A DNA stretch of 64,000 nt from Brevibacillus thermoruber 423 (GTDB taxonomy: Bacteria; Bacillota; Bacilli; Brevibacillales; Brevibacillaceae): positions 622,501 to 686,500 of the forward strand of contig NZ_ATNE01000001.1 of the NCBI RefSeq assembly GCF_000454065.1, read 5' to 3'. Below, piece by piece: positions 41,865-50,245 of the stretch. Numbering within the stretch: the stretch's first letter is position 1; each line of letters opens with the position of its first letter. The notes under the pieces were generated by a model. It worked only from the letters and a program-made list of their open reading frames with translations, ran no database searches and was not told where the DNA came from. The position numbers were made by a program, and so were the translations under genes.

Positions 41865-42395
41865 CTAGGATTTACCCAAAATTTTCTTTTCTCTTTCAGG
41901 CGACAATGAAGTCTTCATAATCTTATTAATATCTTTTTCTGTTAATTTGAAATATTTTTTAAAGTTTGTCATTGTACGCTCTGACTCCTCAATAGAGTCC
42001 ATCCATCTAAAAAATTCGTCCTTACCAACGTAATCGATAAGTAAAAAGTCGAAGAAGTATTCCGGATCGTCGAACTTTTCCTCGTGTTGTCCTTGTGTAA
42101 CTCCTCCAAGATCTATATTTAATAGTGAAGGTCTCTTTTCGGGCCAAAAAACCCAGGGAGAAAACGTATCGTAATCACCCGGATAAGTCATTCCTTTTGC
42201 ATGTACATCGAAGTGTAAATGGTAACCAGTGGCTCCACTTTTACCAGAGGTAGCAATTGTTGTACCTTTGCTTACTGTTTTATTAGCTGTAAACTTTAAC
42301 GTTCCGGGCTCCAAATGCAAGTATCTTGTAATTAGGTTTTTTCCGGTATCCGGATCAATATCATTGTGTTTGATCGGTTGAACATACCAATCCAT
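41865..42395 (-). pseudogene. Peptidase M23-like remnant, 5'-truncated
   Basis: 176 codons encode the C-terminal part of a LytM/M23 domain: RYLHLEPGTL, VSKGTTIATSGKSGATGYHLHFDVH with the HLHFDVH zinc motif, then an acidic C-terminal helix region. The first zinc-ligand His (HxGxD) and the start of the domain are missing. Upstream, a second frame reads WGDNTDAEKDVW up to the same point, so a frameshift near 42400 likely separates two parts of one old gene. No SD precedes the ATG at 42395. Base composition is markedly AT-rich compared with the flanks, suggesting transfer. Confidence 0.65.
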
Positions 42396-42518
42396 ACATC
42401 TTTTTCAGCATCAGTATTATCTCCCCATAACAACTTTGTTCAAATACCAATATTTACTATATAATATATATTAAGATTTTTAAACCACTATCTTTAAATA
42501 TTGAAATTATCTAGTGTT

Positions 42519-42737
42519 TTATTGTGAGAAGATAAACACTTTCACAAGCGCTGGAACAGTACTCGGTAATGACAAGTATGATAACGATGCAGCTAGCCCA
42601 ACCCCTGCTGCCATCATTCCAGGAAGAAAAATCGTGAGGATTTGTGCCGCAGCAGGATGTGTGCCCATTGATCCTTGCTGAAAGAATCCGTTTACTGTAT
42701 CTCTATGATTCGTTACGATAGCTGCAAAACCATTCAA
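42519..42737 (-). pseudogene. Hydrophobic 3'-end remnant next to the M23 fragment
   Basis: A minus-strand frame of 72 codons (TTG at 42737; no clear SD) reads FAAIVTNHRDTVNGFFQQGS and then a hydrophobic LTIFLPGMMAAGVGLAASLSY ending at 42519. It looks like the end of a membrane protein. A shorter form from an ATG (MGTHPAAAQILTIF) has AAGGA only 3 bases away. The 5' part would overlap the start of the dipeptidase gene. I cannot name the family; remnant or small hydrophobic peptide are both possible. The stretch 42396-42518 is AT-rich and empty. Confidence 0.35.
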
Positions 42738-42761
42738 ACACACAGCACGGAGGTGACCCGT

Positions 42762-43472
42762 ATGACATACCCCCCGATTCCGCACGAGCCGCGCAGTGAT
42801 TCCGCCCTGCTTCCGCCGCTGCAGGAATGCGGCGAACCCTTGGTTCCCCTCTCGACGCTCTCGCCCAGGATCTCCGTCTACCCCGCCTACTACCATCAAG
42901 GCTATCAGGGTGCCCTCCCGGAAGCGTACCTGCGCGAAGGGGCGGCGCTGCGGCTGGCCCAAGCGGCCGGGCGGCTTCCCGACGGCTATCGGCTGGTGGT
43001 GCTGGACGGATGGCGCTCCTATCGGGTGCAGGCTTCGCTGTACGAGCGGTTCAAGCAGTCGCTGATCGACCAGGGCTGGCAGGAAGGGGAGGCGCTGGCC
43101 CGCGAATTGGACAAGTACGTCGCCTCTCCCACCGTCAACGTGCACAAGCCCGCCCCTCACCTGTCCGGCGGAGCCGTCGACCTGACGATTGCGGGGCCGG
43201 ACGGCTGGCTGGACATGGGCACGGCGTTTGACGACTTCAGCGAGCGGGCGGCGACCCGCTACTACGAGTGCATGGCGGCCCCGGACGAGACCGAGCAGCG
43301 CATCCGCGACAACCGCCGCCTCCTGTACCACCTGATGACGGAAGCAGGGTTCGTCAACTATCCCAAGGAGTGGTGGCACTACGAGTACGGCACCCTGAAC
43401 TGGGCGAGACAGACGAACGGACAAGCCATCTACGGCGGACTTGTGGACTTGTTCCAACGAAAAGTTCAATGA
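42762..43472 (+). CDS. VanX-like D-alanyl-D-alanine dipeptidase (M15D)
   Basis: 236 residues from the ATG at 42762 with a perfect SD (GGAGGTGA). The zinc motif H-x6-D is in PHLSGGAVDLTI, and the catalytic Glu and third ligand His are in KEWWHYEYG. LVVLDGWRSYRVQASLYERF and GTAFDDFSERAATRYYE are also conserved. It hydrolyses D-Ala-D-Ala. No vanH, vanA or vanRS genes adjoin, so peptide recycling (DdpX-like) is more probable than vancomycin resistance. No signal peptide is seen, so it is cytoplasmic. Confidence 0.92.
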   Translation: MTYPPIPHEPRSDSALLPPLQECGEPLVPLSTLSPRISVYPAYYHQGYQGALPEAYLREGAALRLAQAAGRLPDGYRLVVLDGWRSYRVQASLYERFKQSLIDQGWQEGEALARELDKYVASPTVNVHKPAPHLSGGAVDLTIAGPDGWLDMGTAFDDFSERAATRYYECMAAPDETEQRIRDNRRLLYHLMTEAGFVNYPKEWWHYEYGTLNWARQTNGQAIYGGLVDLFQRKVQ

Positions 43473-43523
43473 TGCGAATGTCACCTGGCCGAATTTGAGC
43501 CGGGCGAGATGCTTCCCACACGC

Positions 43524-43578
43524 AAAAAACAGCCCTTCGTGCCGCCGGTGTTCCCTCCGGTGCACGCGGGCTGTTTTT
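43524..43578. terminator. Bidirectional terminator after the dipeptidase gene
   Basis: AACAGCCC and GGGCTGTT form the outer stem, with T5 on the plus strand and A6 before it (T6 on the minus strand). It serves the dipeptidase and the converging DUF2179 gene. The loop contains a further GCCGCCGG/CCTCCGG pairing. Confidence 0.8.
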
Positions 43579-43612
43579 CGCTTGCATTCGCTGTTCGTCT
43601 CTGCCGCTTCCC

Positions 43613-44131
43613 TCAGCCTCTCAGCCGGTTTACCCAGAAACCGCCTTTCAGGTGTTTCGGCTCAAATGAGATGACAAACGCTTTCGGCGCCAGGTTGTTG
43701 ATCAGCATCCACAGCTTTTGCTCGTTGCTTCGCTTGGTCAGCACCTGCATGACCAGCCGTTTGCCGTCTCTGCCATCCGCCACCCAGGAGGTGACGCCAA
43801 AGCCGTGTTCTCTCATCTTTGCCGGCAGGTCAAGCTCCGGCGAATCGACGACCACCTGCAGGGTGACATACCCCAGTGCCAGGTATTCCTCGATCCGGCA
43901 TCCCAGATAGACCCCCATTCCCCATCCGATGCAGTACGCGGCCAGATTGAGCGGGTTGTCCAGATTGTCCAGGACGATCGCCAACCCTTTCAAGTAGACG
44001 AATACCTCCACCATCGACAGCAGGGAGGCCAACAGCCGGTACCCTTTGATCACCAGGATCATGCGCAGCGTAAAAAACGACACGTAGAGGATGTTGATGC
44101 CGACAATGATGAGAATGATCTCGTATCCCAC
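43613..44131 (-). CDS. UPF0316/DUF2179 (YebE-like) membrane protein
   Basis: 172 residues from a GTG at 44131 with SD GGAGGG. Three N-terminal membrane helices (IILIIVGINILYVSFFTLRM, LASLLSMVEVFVYLKGLAIVL and AAYCIGWGMGVYLGCRIEE) precede a cytoplasmic C-terminal DUF2179 domain ending in APKAFVISFEPKHLKGGF. This matches the YebE family of Bacillota, related to DUF5698 proteins. The role is unknown; DUF2179 domains are thought to bind small ligands. A terminator faces it on each side. Confidence 0.85.
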   Translation of the reverse strand: MGYEIILIIVGINILYVSFFTLRMILVIKGYRLLASLLSMVEVFVYLKGLAIVLDNLDNPLNLAAYCIGWGMGVYLGCRIEEYLALGYVTLQVVVDSPELDLPAKMREHGFGVTSWVADGRDGKRLVMQVLTKRSNEQKLWMLINNLAPKAFVISFEPKHLKGGFWVNRLRG

Positions 44132-44228
44132 TGGTTAGCCCTCCAGCCCGTTTTCGGGCGTCTTCTCTAAACGGCTTCGATTATAATACGTCCGGGACCG
44201 GGTGTAAATTGCCCTCGCCGGCCCAAAT

Positions 44229-44280
44229 AAAAAAGAACCACGTCCACCCCCCGACTATTCGGGATGATTGAACGGGTTCC
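44229..44280 (-). terminator. Terminator of the DUF3817 gene
   Basis: GGAACC...GGTTC with an inner CCCGA-ATAG-TCGGG hairpin, followed by TTTTTTATTT on the minus strand. Confidence 0.75.
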
Positions 44281-44312
44281 ACGGTACAGTTCCTGACCCT
44301 GCCGCCCGGCTC

Positions 44313-44603
44313 CTACTGCTCCCGGCGCAGCCGCGCGTCAAACACGAACGGGCCGAACGGCAAAAGCGACGCGACAAACGCGCCCAGCACCCGCAGGAAC
44401 GACCAGCGGTGCACACTCGCGGCGTGTACAACGGCGATCAGATACAGCACAAAAAACAGGCCGTGAAGCGCACCCACGATCGTGACGGCCAACGGGTAAT
44501 GAAAGAGGTACTTCAGCGGCATGGCAATCCCGAGCAGCACGAGAAACGAGATGCCTTCCGCATACCCGACGGCGCGCAGGCGCCCGATAGGCGTATGAAA
44601 CAC
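44313..44603 (-). CDS. DUF3817 small integral membrane protein
   Basis: 96 residues from a GTG at 44603 with SD GGAGGTG. Family features: PIGRLRAVGYAEGISFLVLLG, AMPLKYLF, the TM2 stretch GALHGLFFVLYLIAV and a final PFGPFVFDARL. Three membrane helices. DUF3817 proteins occur widely in Bacillota and Actinobacteria without assigned function. The 237 bases upstream (44604-44840) show no supported gene. Confidence 0.85.
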   Translation of the reverse strand: MFHTPIGRLRAVGYAEGISFLVLLGIAMPLKYLFHYPLAVTIVGALHGLFFVLYLIAVVHAASVHRWSFLRVLGAFVASLLPFGPFVFDARLRREQ

Positions 44604-44840
44604 GTGAACACCTCCATTGCTGAAAACCAATCACAAGCAGAATGATAAACGAAACCGTTGGAAAACGTTGAACATCCAGATTCGTTCCACATACGTTCAT
44701 ACTTGCCCGGCAGGCGAACGAAAGCCCCGTCAGCAGCCGATGCCCCGCTCCTGCATCAACTGCCGCATGTCAGGGGCCTTTTCCCGTCCGTCAGCAGACC
44801 GATGAATGATCAGCCCCACGCGTATGACCGCCGCTTTTAG

Positions 44841-46379
44841 CTACACCCGTTCCCGCTCCGCTGTTTTTGGACGCACCTGTGCAGCGGGAATTTTCACCCG
44901 TTCGCCGCCCATCAGGAGGATTCCCACGACCGCCAGACAGGCCGGGATCAGCGCCCACATGAACGTCTGGGCAATCGTCGAGGAGAGGACCGCGGTAATC
45001 TGCTCCAGGACAGGTGCCGGAATGGACGCCCGGGTTTCCGGAGTCAGCACCGCCCGCGGATCGACCAGCGCCCCTGCCGGAACGCCGCTGCCTTCCCCGG
45101 CGAACACCTCTTCCATGCCGCTCTGGAACAGGTTGCGCTGCACGATCCCAAACACGCTCACGCCCAGCGTCATGCCCAGCGAGCGGAAAAACGAGTTGGT
45201 CGAACTGGCTGAGCCGCGCTGACGCATGTCGAAGTTGTGGATCGCGGCCATGCCCAGCACCGAGAAGGAAAAGCCGACGCCAAAACCGGTGAGGACCATG
45301 TAGACGGTCACCAGACCGCGCGAGACCTCGGGCGTCAGCGTCCCCAACAAAAACATGCCGGGCAGGAAAAATGCGGCGGACAGCAGCATGATGTTGCGGA
45401 AGCTGGTCTTCGTTGTCAGCATCCCGCCCGTTTGGCTGCCGAGAACCGACCCGAGCATCATCGGGGTGAGCAGAAGACCCGAGTTGGACGCCGAGCCGCC
45501 AAACACCCCCTGGATAAAAATCGGGATGTAGACGGTCGTGATGATGAAGGACGCCCCGTACAGGAGGGACACCACATTACTCGCGGCAAACAGCCGCTGC
45601 TTAAACATGGAAAACGAAATGATCGGCTCGGCCGCCCGTTTTTCCACGTACAAAAACACGGTAAACAGCGCGGCAAAGGCAGCAAACAGGCCGAGAATCA
45701 CCGCGGAGTCCCAGGCGAACTGGTTGCCGCCCAGCTCCAGTGCGAACATCAGGCTGACCACGGCTCCTACCAGCGTGACCGCGCCCCACCAGTCAATGCT
45801 CTGCTTGCGGTGCTCCAGCGACTCCTTGTAGTACGCGGAGATGAACCAGAGCGACAGGAGGCCGATCGGCACGTTGATGTAAAAGACCCAGTGCCAGCCG
45901 AAGTACTCGGTGATGTAGGCGCCGAGCAGGGGGCCGACGACGCTGGACGTGCCGAACACCGCCCCGAACAGGCCGGTCATTTTCCCCCGCTTCTCCGGCG
46001 GAAAGACGTCAAAAATGATCGTGAAGGCAATCGGCATCAGCGCCCCGCCGCCAATCCCCTGGATGGCCCGATAGATGCTCAGCTCGACGATGCTGCCGGC
46101 CGTCCCGCAGAGGATGGACCCGAGCAAAAACAGTACCAGCCCGAACACGTAAAAGCGTTTGCGGCCGTACATGTCGGACAGTTTTCCGAAGATCGGCATC
46201 CCCGCCATCGTGGCCACCATGTACGCCGAGGTGACCCAGACAAACTTGTCCAGACCGCCCAACTGGCCGACGATCGTTCCCATCGCAGTGGCGACGATGG
46301 TGTTGTCCATGGACGCCATCAAGAGACCGAGCAGGAGCCCGGCCACCACAACATTCACGTTACTTTCCTTGGCGATCAC
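44841..46379 (-). CDS. MFS multidrug exporter, DHA2 (EmrB/QacA) family
   Basis: 512 residues from a GTG at 46379, chosen for the SD GAGGAGGAG; a start further upstream would include non-conserved sequence. About 14 membrane helices. Motifs: LLMASMDNTIVATAMGTIV, VTSAYMVATMAGMPIFGKLSD, GRKRFYVFGLVLFLLGS, RAIQGIGGGALMPIAFTII and motif C VVGPLLGAYITEYFGWHWVF. It should export drugs by proton antiport. TATAAT at 46417-46422 is the likely -10. It follows the terminator of the FAD oxidoreductase gene. Confidence 0.92.
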   Translation of the reverse strand: MIAKESNVNVVVAGLLLGLLMASMDNTIVATAMGTIVGQLGGLDKFVWVTSAYMVATMAGMPIFGKLSDMYGRKRFYVFGLVLFLLGSILCGTAGSIVELSIYRAIQGIGGGALMPIAFTIIFDVFPPEKRGKMTGLFGAVFGTSSVVGPLLGAYITEYFGWHWVFYINVPIGLLSLWFISAYYKESLEHRKQSIDWWGAVTLVGAVVSLMFALELGGNQFAWDSAVILGLFAAFAALFTVFLYVEKRAAEPIISFSMFKQRLFAASNVVSLLYGASFIITTVYIPIFIQGVFGGSASNSGLLLTPMMLGSVLGSQTGGMLTTKTSFRNIMLLSAAFFLPGMFLLGTLTPEVSRGLVTVYMVLTGFGVGFSFSVLGMAAIHNFDMRQRGSASSTNSFFRSLGMTLGVSVFGIVQRNLFQSGMEEVFAGEGSGVPAGALVDPRAVLTPETRASIPAPVLEQITAVLSSTIAQTFMWALIPACLAVVGILLMGGERVKIPAAQVRPKTAERERV

Positions 46380-46441
46380 GCCGATCTCCTCCTCGTTCGT
46401 TTTCACTATGAACATGATTATAGCCAATTCGGGCTGCAAAG

Positions 46442-46478
46442 AAAAAACCCTTCCCTCCCAACTATACGGAGAGAAGGG
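46442..46478 (-). terminator. Terminator of the FAD oxidoreductase gene
   Basis: CCCTTCTCTCC pairs with GGGAGGGAAGGG on the minus strand around GTATAGTT and is followed by TTTTTT. Confidence 0.85.
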
Positions 46479-46498
46479 CACGAGAATTTCATCCTGTT

Positions 46499-47065
46499 TC
46501 AGCTTTTCAGCACGTCGTGGTCGACGTAGCGCTCGCCGTTCAGCTCGCTGATGACGTTGATCGCCACCCTGGCCCCGTCGCCGGCGGTGATGATCGTATG
46601 AACGCTGACGCCGGCGCACGTTCCGGCCGCCCAGATGCCCTCCACACTGGTTTTGCCGTCCCGGTCGACGTCGATCACCGTCTTGATCCGCGGCTCGGTG
46701 CCGGGCTTGGTCGCCACGCCGATCTTTTCCGCCAGATCGACCAAGACGCCGGTAGCGAGGATCACGTGTCTGGCTTCAAACGTGCCTGCGCCGTCCGTCT
46801 CCACGGTAAAGCCCTGCTCCGTTTTGACGATGTTGGTCACCTGGCCAGCCACCAGCTCGGCGCCAAATTTTTCCGCCTGCTTTTTCCCCGTCTCCACCAG
46901 GTCGGGGCCGGTGATCTCCATCACGCCGTAGTGATTTTCCACCCAGGCCCGTTTGGTGATGCTCTTGTCATTGTCGATCAGCAGCGTTTTTTTGCCCGCC
47001 TTCGCCGTAAACAGCGCCGCGCTGGCCCCTGCCGGTCCTGCACCGATAATCGCGATCTCGTACAT
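46499..47065 (-). CDS. Compact thioredoxin-reductase-like FAD protein
   Basis: 188 residues. The FAD fold is clear: MYEIAIIGAGPAGASAALFTAKAG, HVILATGVLVDL and the second FAD motif GIWAAGTCAGVSVHTIITAGDGARVAINV. It is about 120 residues shorter than TrxB and lacks the NADPH domain and the CxxC pair, the FAD halves being joined directly. Similar short proteins occur in Bacilli as NAD(P)/FAD-dependent oxidoreductases. The electron donor and acceptor are unknown. It has its own terminator and no operon partner. Confidence 0.85.
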   Translation of the reverse strand: MYEIAIIGAGPAGASAALFTAKAGKKTLLIDNDKSITKRAWVENHYGVMEITGPDLVETGKKQAEKFGAELVAGQVTNIVKTEQGFTVETDGAGTFEARHVILATGVLVDLAEKIGVATKPGTEPRIKTVIDVDRDGKTSVEGIWAAGTCAGVSVHTIITAGDGARVAINVISELNGERYVDHDVLKS

Positions 47066-47252
47066 TCAGACAAGCCCCTTTCCAGTTTTTATGATTGTCA
47101 ACTTAATTATAAACTAAGTTTTGAAAAAAGAAAAACCACCGGGGCACATTGGCGGCACCATCCCCCTACACTCCCCGTGCTTCCATGCACGGCCTGCCTT
47201 CCGCTGCCGGTATTGTCCGGCTGTGAGGGGGCGCTGTTCCGGCCGCCCGTAC

Positions 47253-47290
47253 AAAAAAACCTCTTGAGCCCGATTGGCCCAAGAGGTTTT
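47253..47290. terminator. Terminator of qoxABCD
   Basis: AACCTCTTG and CAAGAGGTT form a 9-bp stem with TTTTTTT on the minus strand and TTTT on the plus side. It lies 27 bases past the qoxD stop. The rest of 47066-47316 shows no gene. Confidence 0.85.
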
Positions 47291-47316
47291 GCCTTGCTTT
47301 GCTTTGTCTGTCCGCC

Positions 47317-47640
47317 TTACTGCACCATGGAGTTGAAGCTCATGACCCAAATGGAGCCGGCGACGATCGTCAAAAGGATCACCGCGCCCAGGATCAGCGC
47401 CTGCACATTGTAGCGGGGTTTCTCCCCTTCGCGGATGTGCATGAAGAAGAACAACTGCACGAACAACTGCAGAACGGCCATCGCCATGATCGCGACAACC
47501 AGCGCAGTGCCGCTCAGCACCTTGTTCATGACCAGCACCAGCGGGATGATGGTCAGCACGATCGACAGGACAAACCCGATGACGTACGACTTGAGGGAGC
47601 CGTGCCCCTCCCCGTGACCATGACTGTCGTGTTGCATCAT
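47317..47640 (-). CDS. qoxD: Cytochrome aa3-600 menaquinol oxidase subunit IV
   Basis: 107 residues with a His-rich N-terminus (HDSHGHGEGHG) and three membrane helices (YVIGFVLSIVLTIIPLVLVM, VVAIMAMAVLQLFVQLFFFM, ALILGAVILLTIVAGSIWVM). The HIREGEKPRYN loop is typical of CyoD/QoxD. It stabilises the quinol oxidase complex. Its ATG follows the qoxC stop at once. Last gene of the operon. Confidence 0.92.
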   Translation of the reverse strand: MMQHDSHGHGEGHGSLKSYVIGFVLSIVLTIIPLVLVMNKVLSGTALVVAIMAMAVLQLFVQLFFFMHIREGEKPRYNVQALILGAVILLTIVAGSIWVMSFNSMVQ

Positions 47641-47641
47641 C

Positions 47642-48244
47642 TTACATCACCCCCATGAGATAGACGACCGTGAAGAGGAAGATCCAGACGACGTCGAGGA
47701 AGTGCCAGTACAGGCCCAGATTGGTGATTTTGCGCTTGGTGACCGCCGTGATGCCGTGTTTGCCCAACTGGATCATCAGCGCGGCCATCCAGAACAGGCC
47801 GAGCGTCACGTGCAGACCGTGCGTTCCCACCAGCACGTAGAACGCGGACCAGTACGCGCTGGTGTAAATGGCGGCGCCTTCCGCGACCAGATGGGAAAAC
47901 TCGGTCACTTCCAGCACGACAAACGCCAGACCCAGGACGGCGGTTATCGCCAGCCAGCCGATCACCTGTTTCACTTTTCCCTTGTGCATGGCCAGCATCG
48001 CCAACCCGCTGGTGAAGCTGCTGGTCAGCAGGATGAACGTGGAGGCGATCACGCCCGGCAGTTGGAACATCTCTTTACCGGTCGGCCCTCCCGCGTAGCT
48101 GTGCATCAATACGGCATAGGTGGCAAACAGCGTGCCGAACAGAATGCAGTCCGTAACCAGGAAGATCCAGAACCCGAGGACCTTGAGAGATTCGTGGTCC
48201 TCGTGTCCGTGATCGTGGTCATGATGTGCCATCGTTTGTTGCAT
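47642..48244 (-). CDS. qoxC: Cytochrome aa3-600 menaquinol oxidase subunit III
   Basis: 200 residues, five membrane helices as in QoxC/CyoC. The ATG shares one base with the qoxB stop (TAATG); SD GGGGAGGG. Seen: a His/Asp-rich start (HHDHDHGHEDHE), LKVLGFWIFLVTDCILFGTLFATY, LGLAFVVLEVTEF and GTHGLHVTLGLFWMAAL. It is an accessory subunit around the proton-pumping core. Confidence 0.94.
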   Translation of the reverse strand: MQQTMAHHDHDHGHEDHESLKVLGFWIFLVTDCILFGTLFATYAVLMHSYAGGPTGKEMFQLPGVIASTFILLTSSFTSGLAMLAMHKGKVKQVIGWLAITAVLGLAFVVLEVTEFSHLVAEGAAIYTSAYWSAFYVLVGTHGLHVTLGLFWMAALMIQLGKHGITAVTKRKITNLGLYWHFLDVVWIFLFTVVYLMGVM

Positions 48245-50214
48245 TATACAGCCCTCCCCAGAGAGGCCTCCGTCCGTCTCACTTCGTCCACAGGGATGTA
48301 GTAGTCCGTGTCATACTGGAACGAACGCACCAGCATCGAGATGCCGACGCCTGCCAGACCGATCACGATCCACCAGGTCCAGCCCCACACGAACCCAAAT
48401 CCGGCAATGAACCAGAAGAAAGACATGATAAACGGAATGCCCGAGTTTTTCGGCATGTGAATCGGCTCCAGCTTGGCCGGCGCTTCGTTTGCCGTGCCGT
48501 TTGCCCTCGCCTGCTTGGTCGCCCACCAGTCGTCCGCCTCTTTTACCTGCGGAATGACGGCGAAGTTGTACACCGGAGCCGGAGACGGAATCGACCACTC
48601 CAGCGTGCGTCCGTTCCACGGGTCGCCCGTGGTGTCGCGCTCGCCGTGTTTGATGCTGTAGGCGATCTGCCATACCTGGAAGACGAAGCCGAGCCCCATC
48701 ATGAACGCGCCGACAGTGGAAACCAGGTTGAGCGGTGCCCAGCCCAGGTCCCATCCGTACGTGTAGAGGCGTCGGGTCATGCCCATGAAGCCGAGCGCGT
48801 ACTGCGGCATGAAGCAGACGTAGAAGCCGATGTTCCAGAGCCAGAAGCCCCATTTGCCCAGGCGCTCATCCAGCTTGAAGCCGAACATTTTCGGCCACCA
48901 GTAGTAAATCCCTGCGAGGTATCCGAATACGACCCCGCCGATCAGCACTTGGTGGAAGTGCGCGATCAGGAAGTAGCTGTTGTGGTACTGGTAGTCCGCC
49001 GGAGCGACAGCCAGCATCACGCCGGTCGCCCCCCCGATCACGAAGCACGGAATGAACGCGATCGTCCAAAGCATCGGCTGTTTCAACTGAATCCGTCCGC
49101 GGAACATCGTGAACAGCCAGTTGAACACCTTCACCCCGGTCGGAATGGCGATAGCCATCGTACTGATCGCGAAGAACGAGTTGACGTCCGCCCCCGCGCC
49201 CATGGTGAAGAAGTGGTGCGCCCAGGTAAAGAAGGACAGCACACTGATGATGATCATCGCAAAGACCATCGACTTGTAACCGAAAATCTGTTTCTTGGAG
49301 AACGTAGCCACGATCTCAGAGAAGATACCGAAGGCCGGCAGCACCACGATATACACTTCCGGGTGGCCCCACATCCAGATCAGGTTCACGTACATCATCG
49401 GGTTGCCGCCGCCGTCCATCGTGAAGATATGGGCGCCGAGGTAACGGTCGATGAAGAGCAGCGCCAGCGTCACGGTCAGGATCGGGAACGCGTAGATGAT
49501 CGTGATGCAGCTGGACAGAACCGACCAGGAGAACAGCGGCATCTTCATCAGCGACATGCCCGGTGCACGCATTTTCAGGATGGTCACCAGGAAGTTGATC
49601 CCGGTGGCCAAACTACCGATACCGGAGATCTGAATCCCCCAGATGTAGAAGTCCTGTCCGACGCCCGGACTGAACATTTTTTCCGACAGCGGCGGATACG
49701 CGAGCCAGCCGGACTCCGCGGAACCCCCGATCACAAAGGACAGGTTGAACAGCATCGCACCGAAGAAGAACAGCCAGAAGCTGAGTGCGTTCAAAAACGG
49801 ATACGCGACGTCGCGCGCGCCGATCTGCAGCGGCACGACGATGTTGAACAGCGCGAACATCATCGGCATCGCCATGAACAGAATCATGATCGTGCCGTGT
49901 GTCGTAAAGATCGCGTTGTAGTGCTCGGAGTGCAGAAACTCCACATTGGGCAGCGCCAGCTGCAGACGCATCAGCAGCGCGTCCACGCCGCCGCGGAACA
50001 GCATCAAGAGCGAGCAGATCAGGTACATGATCCCGATCTTCTTGTGGTCGACGGTCGTCAGCCATTCGCGCCACAGCCAGCCCCATTTTTTGTACTTGGT
50101 CAGGACAAACACGATGGCCAGGGTGGTCAGCACAATAGCCACATCCGCCCCGTAAATCAACGGGTCACCGGTGACAAAAAACGTGGATGCAAAAGACTTG
50201 ATGTCCTCCCACAT
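48244..50214 (-). CDS. qoxB: Cytochrome aa3-600 menaquinol oxidase subunit I
   Basis: 656 residues with about 15 membrane segments. Heme-copper ligands are present: FTTHGTIMILFMAMP, WGHPEVYIVVLPAFGIFSE with the His-Tyr pair, WAHHFFTMG and the low-spin/high-spin heme His region LIAHFHQVLIGGVVFGYLAG. It reduces oxygen to water at the heme a3-CuB site and pumps protons, taking electrons from menaquinol. Membership of the quinol branch rests on the QoxA partner, which lacks CuA. Confidence 0.97.
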   Translation of the reverse strand: MWEDIKSFASTFFVTGDPLIYGADVAIVLTTLAIVFVLTKYKKWGWLWREWLTTVDHKKIGIMYLICSLLMLFRGGVDALLMRLQLALPNVEFLHSEHYNAIFTTHGTIMILFMAMPMMFALFNIVVPLQIGARDVAYPFLNALSFWLFFFGAMLFNLSFVIGGSAESGWLAYPPLSEKMFSPGVGQDFYIWGIQISGIGSLATGINFLVTILKMRAPGMSLMKMPLFSWSVLSSCITIIYAFPILTVTLALLFIDRYLGAHIFTMDGGGNPMMYVNLIWMWGHPEVYIVVLPAFGIFSEIVATFSKKQIFGYKSMVFAMIIISVLSFFTWAHHFFTMGAGADVNSFFAISTMAIAIPTGVKVFNWLFTMFRGRIQLKQPMLWTIAFIPCFVIGGATGVMLAVAPADYQYHNSYFLIAHFHQVLIGGVVFGYLAGIYYWWPKMFGFKLDERLGKWGFWLWNIGFYVCFMPQYALGFMGMTRRLYTYGWDLGWAPLNLVSTVGAFMMGLGFVFQVWQIAYSIKHGERDTTGDPWNGRTLEWSIPSPAPVYNFAVIPQVKEADDWWATKQARANGTANEAPAKLEPIHMPKNSGIPFIMSFFWFIAGFGFVWGWTWWIVIGLAGVGISMLVRSFQYDTDYYIPVDEVRRTEASLGRAV

Positions 50215-50245
50215 ACGGTGATCCTCCTCCCTTTCCGTTTATGCG

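Noticed and set aside
42762-43472. A vancomycin-resistance cluster
   Set aside because: Only a VanX-like dipeptidase is present; no ligase, dehydrogenase or VanRS genes surround it.
44740-44840. An in-frame continuation after the stop of the DHA2 exporter (about 29-35 codons)
   Set aside because: No SD or convincing start, and no stop-codon read-through signal; the exporter has normal length.
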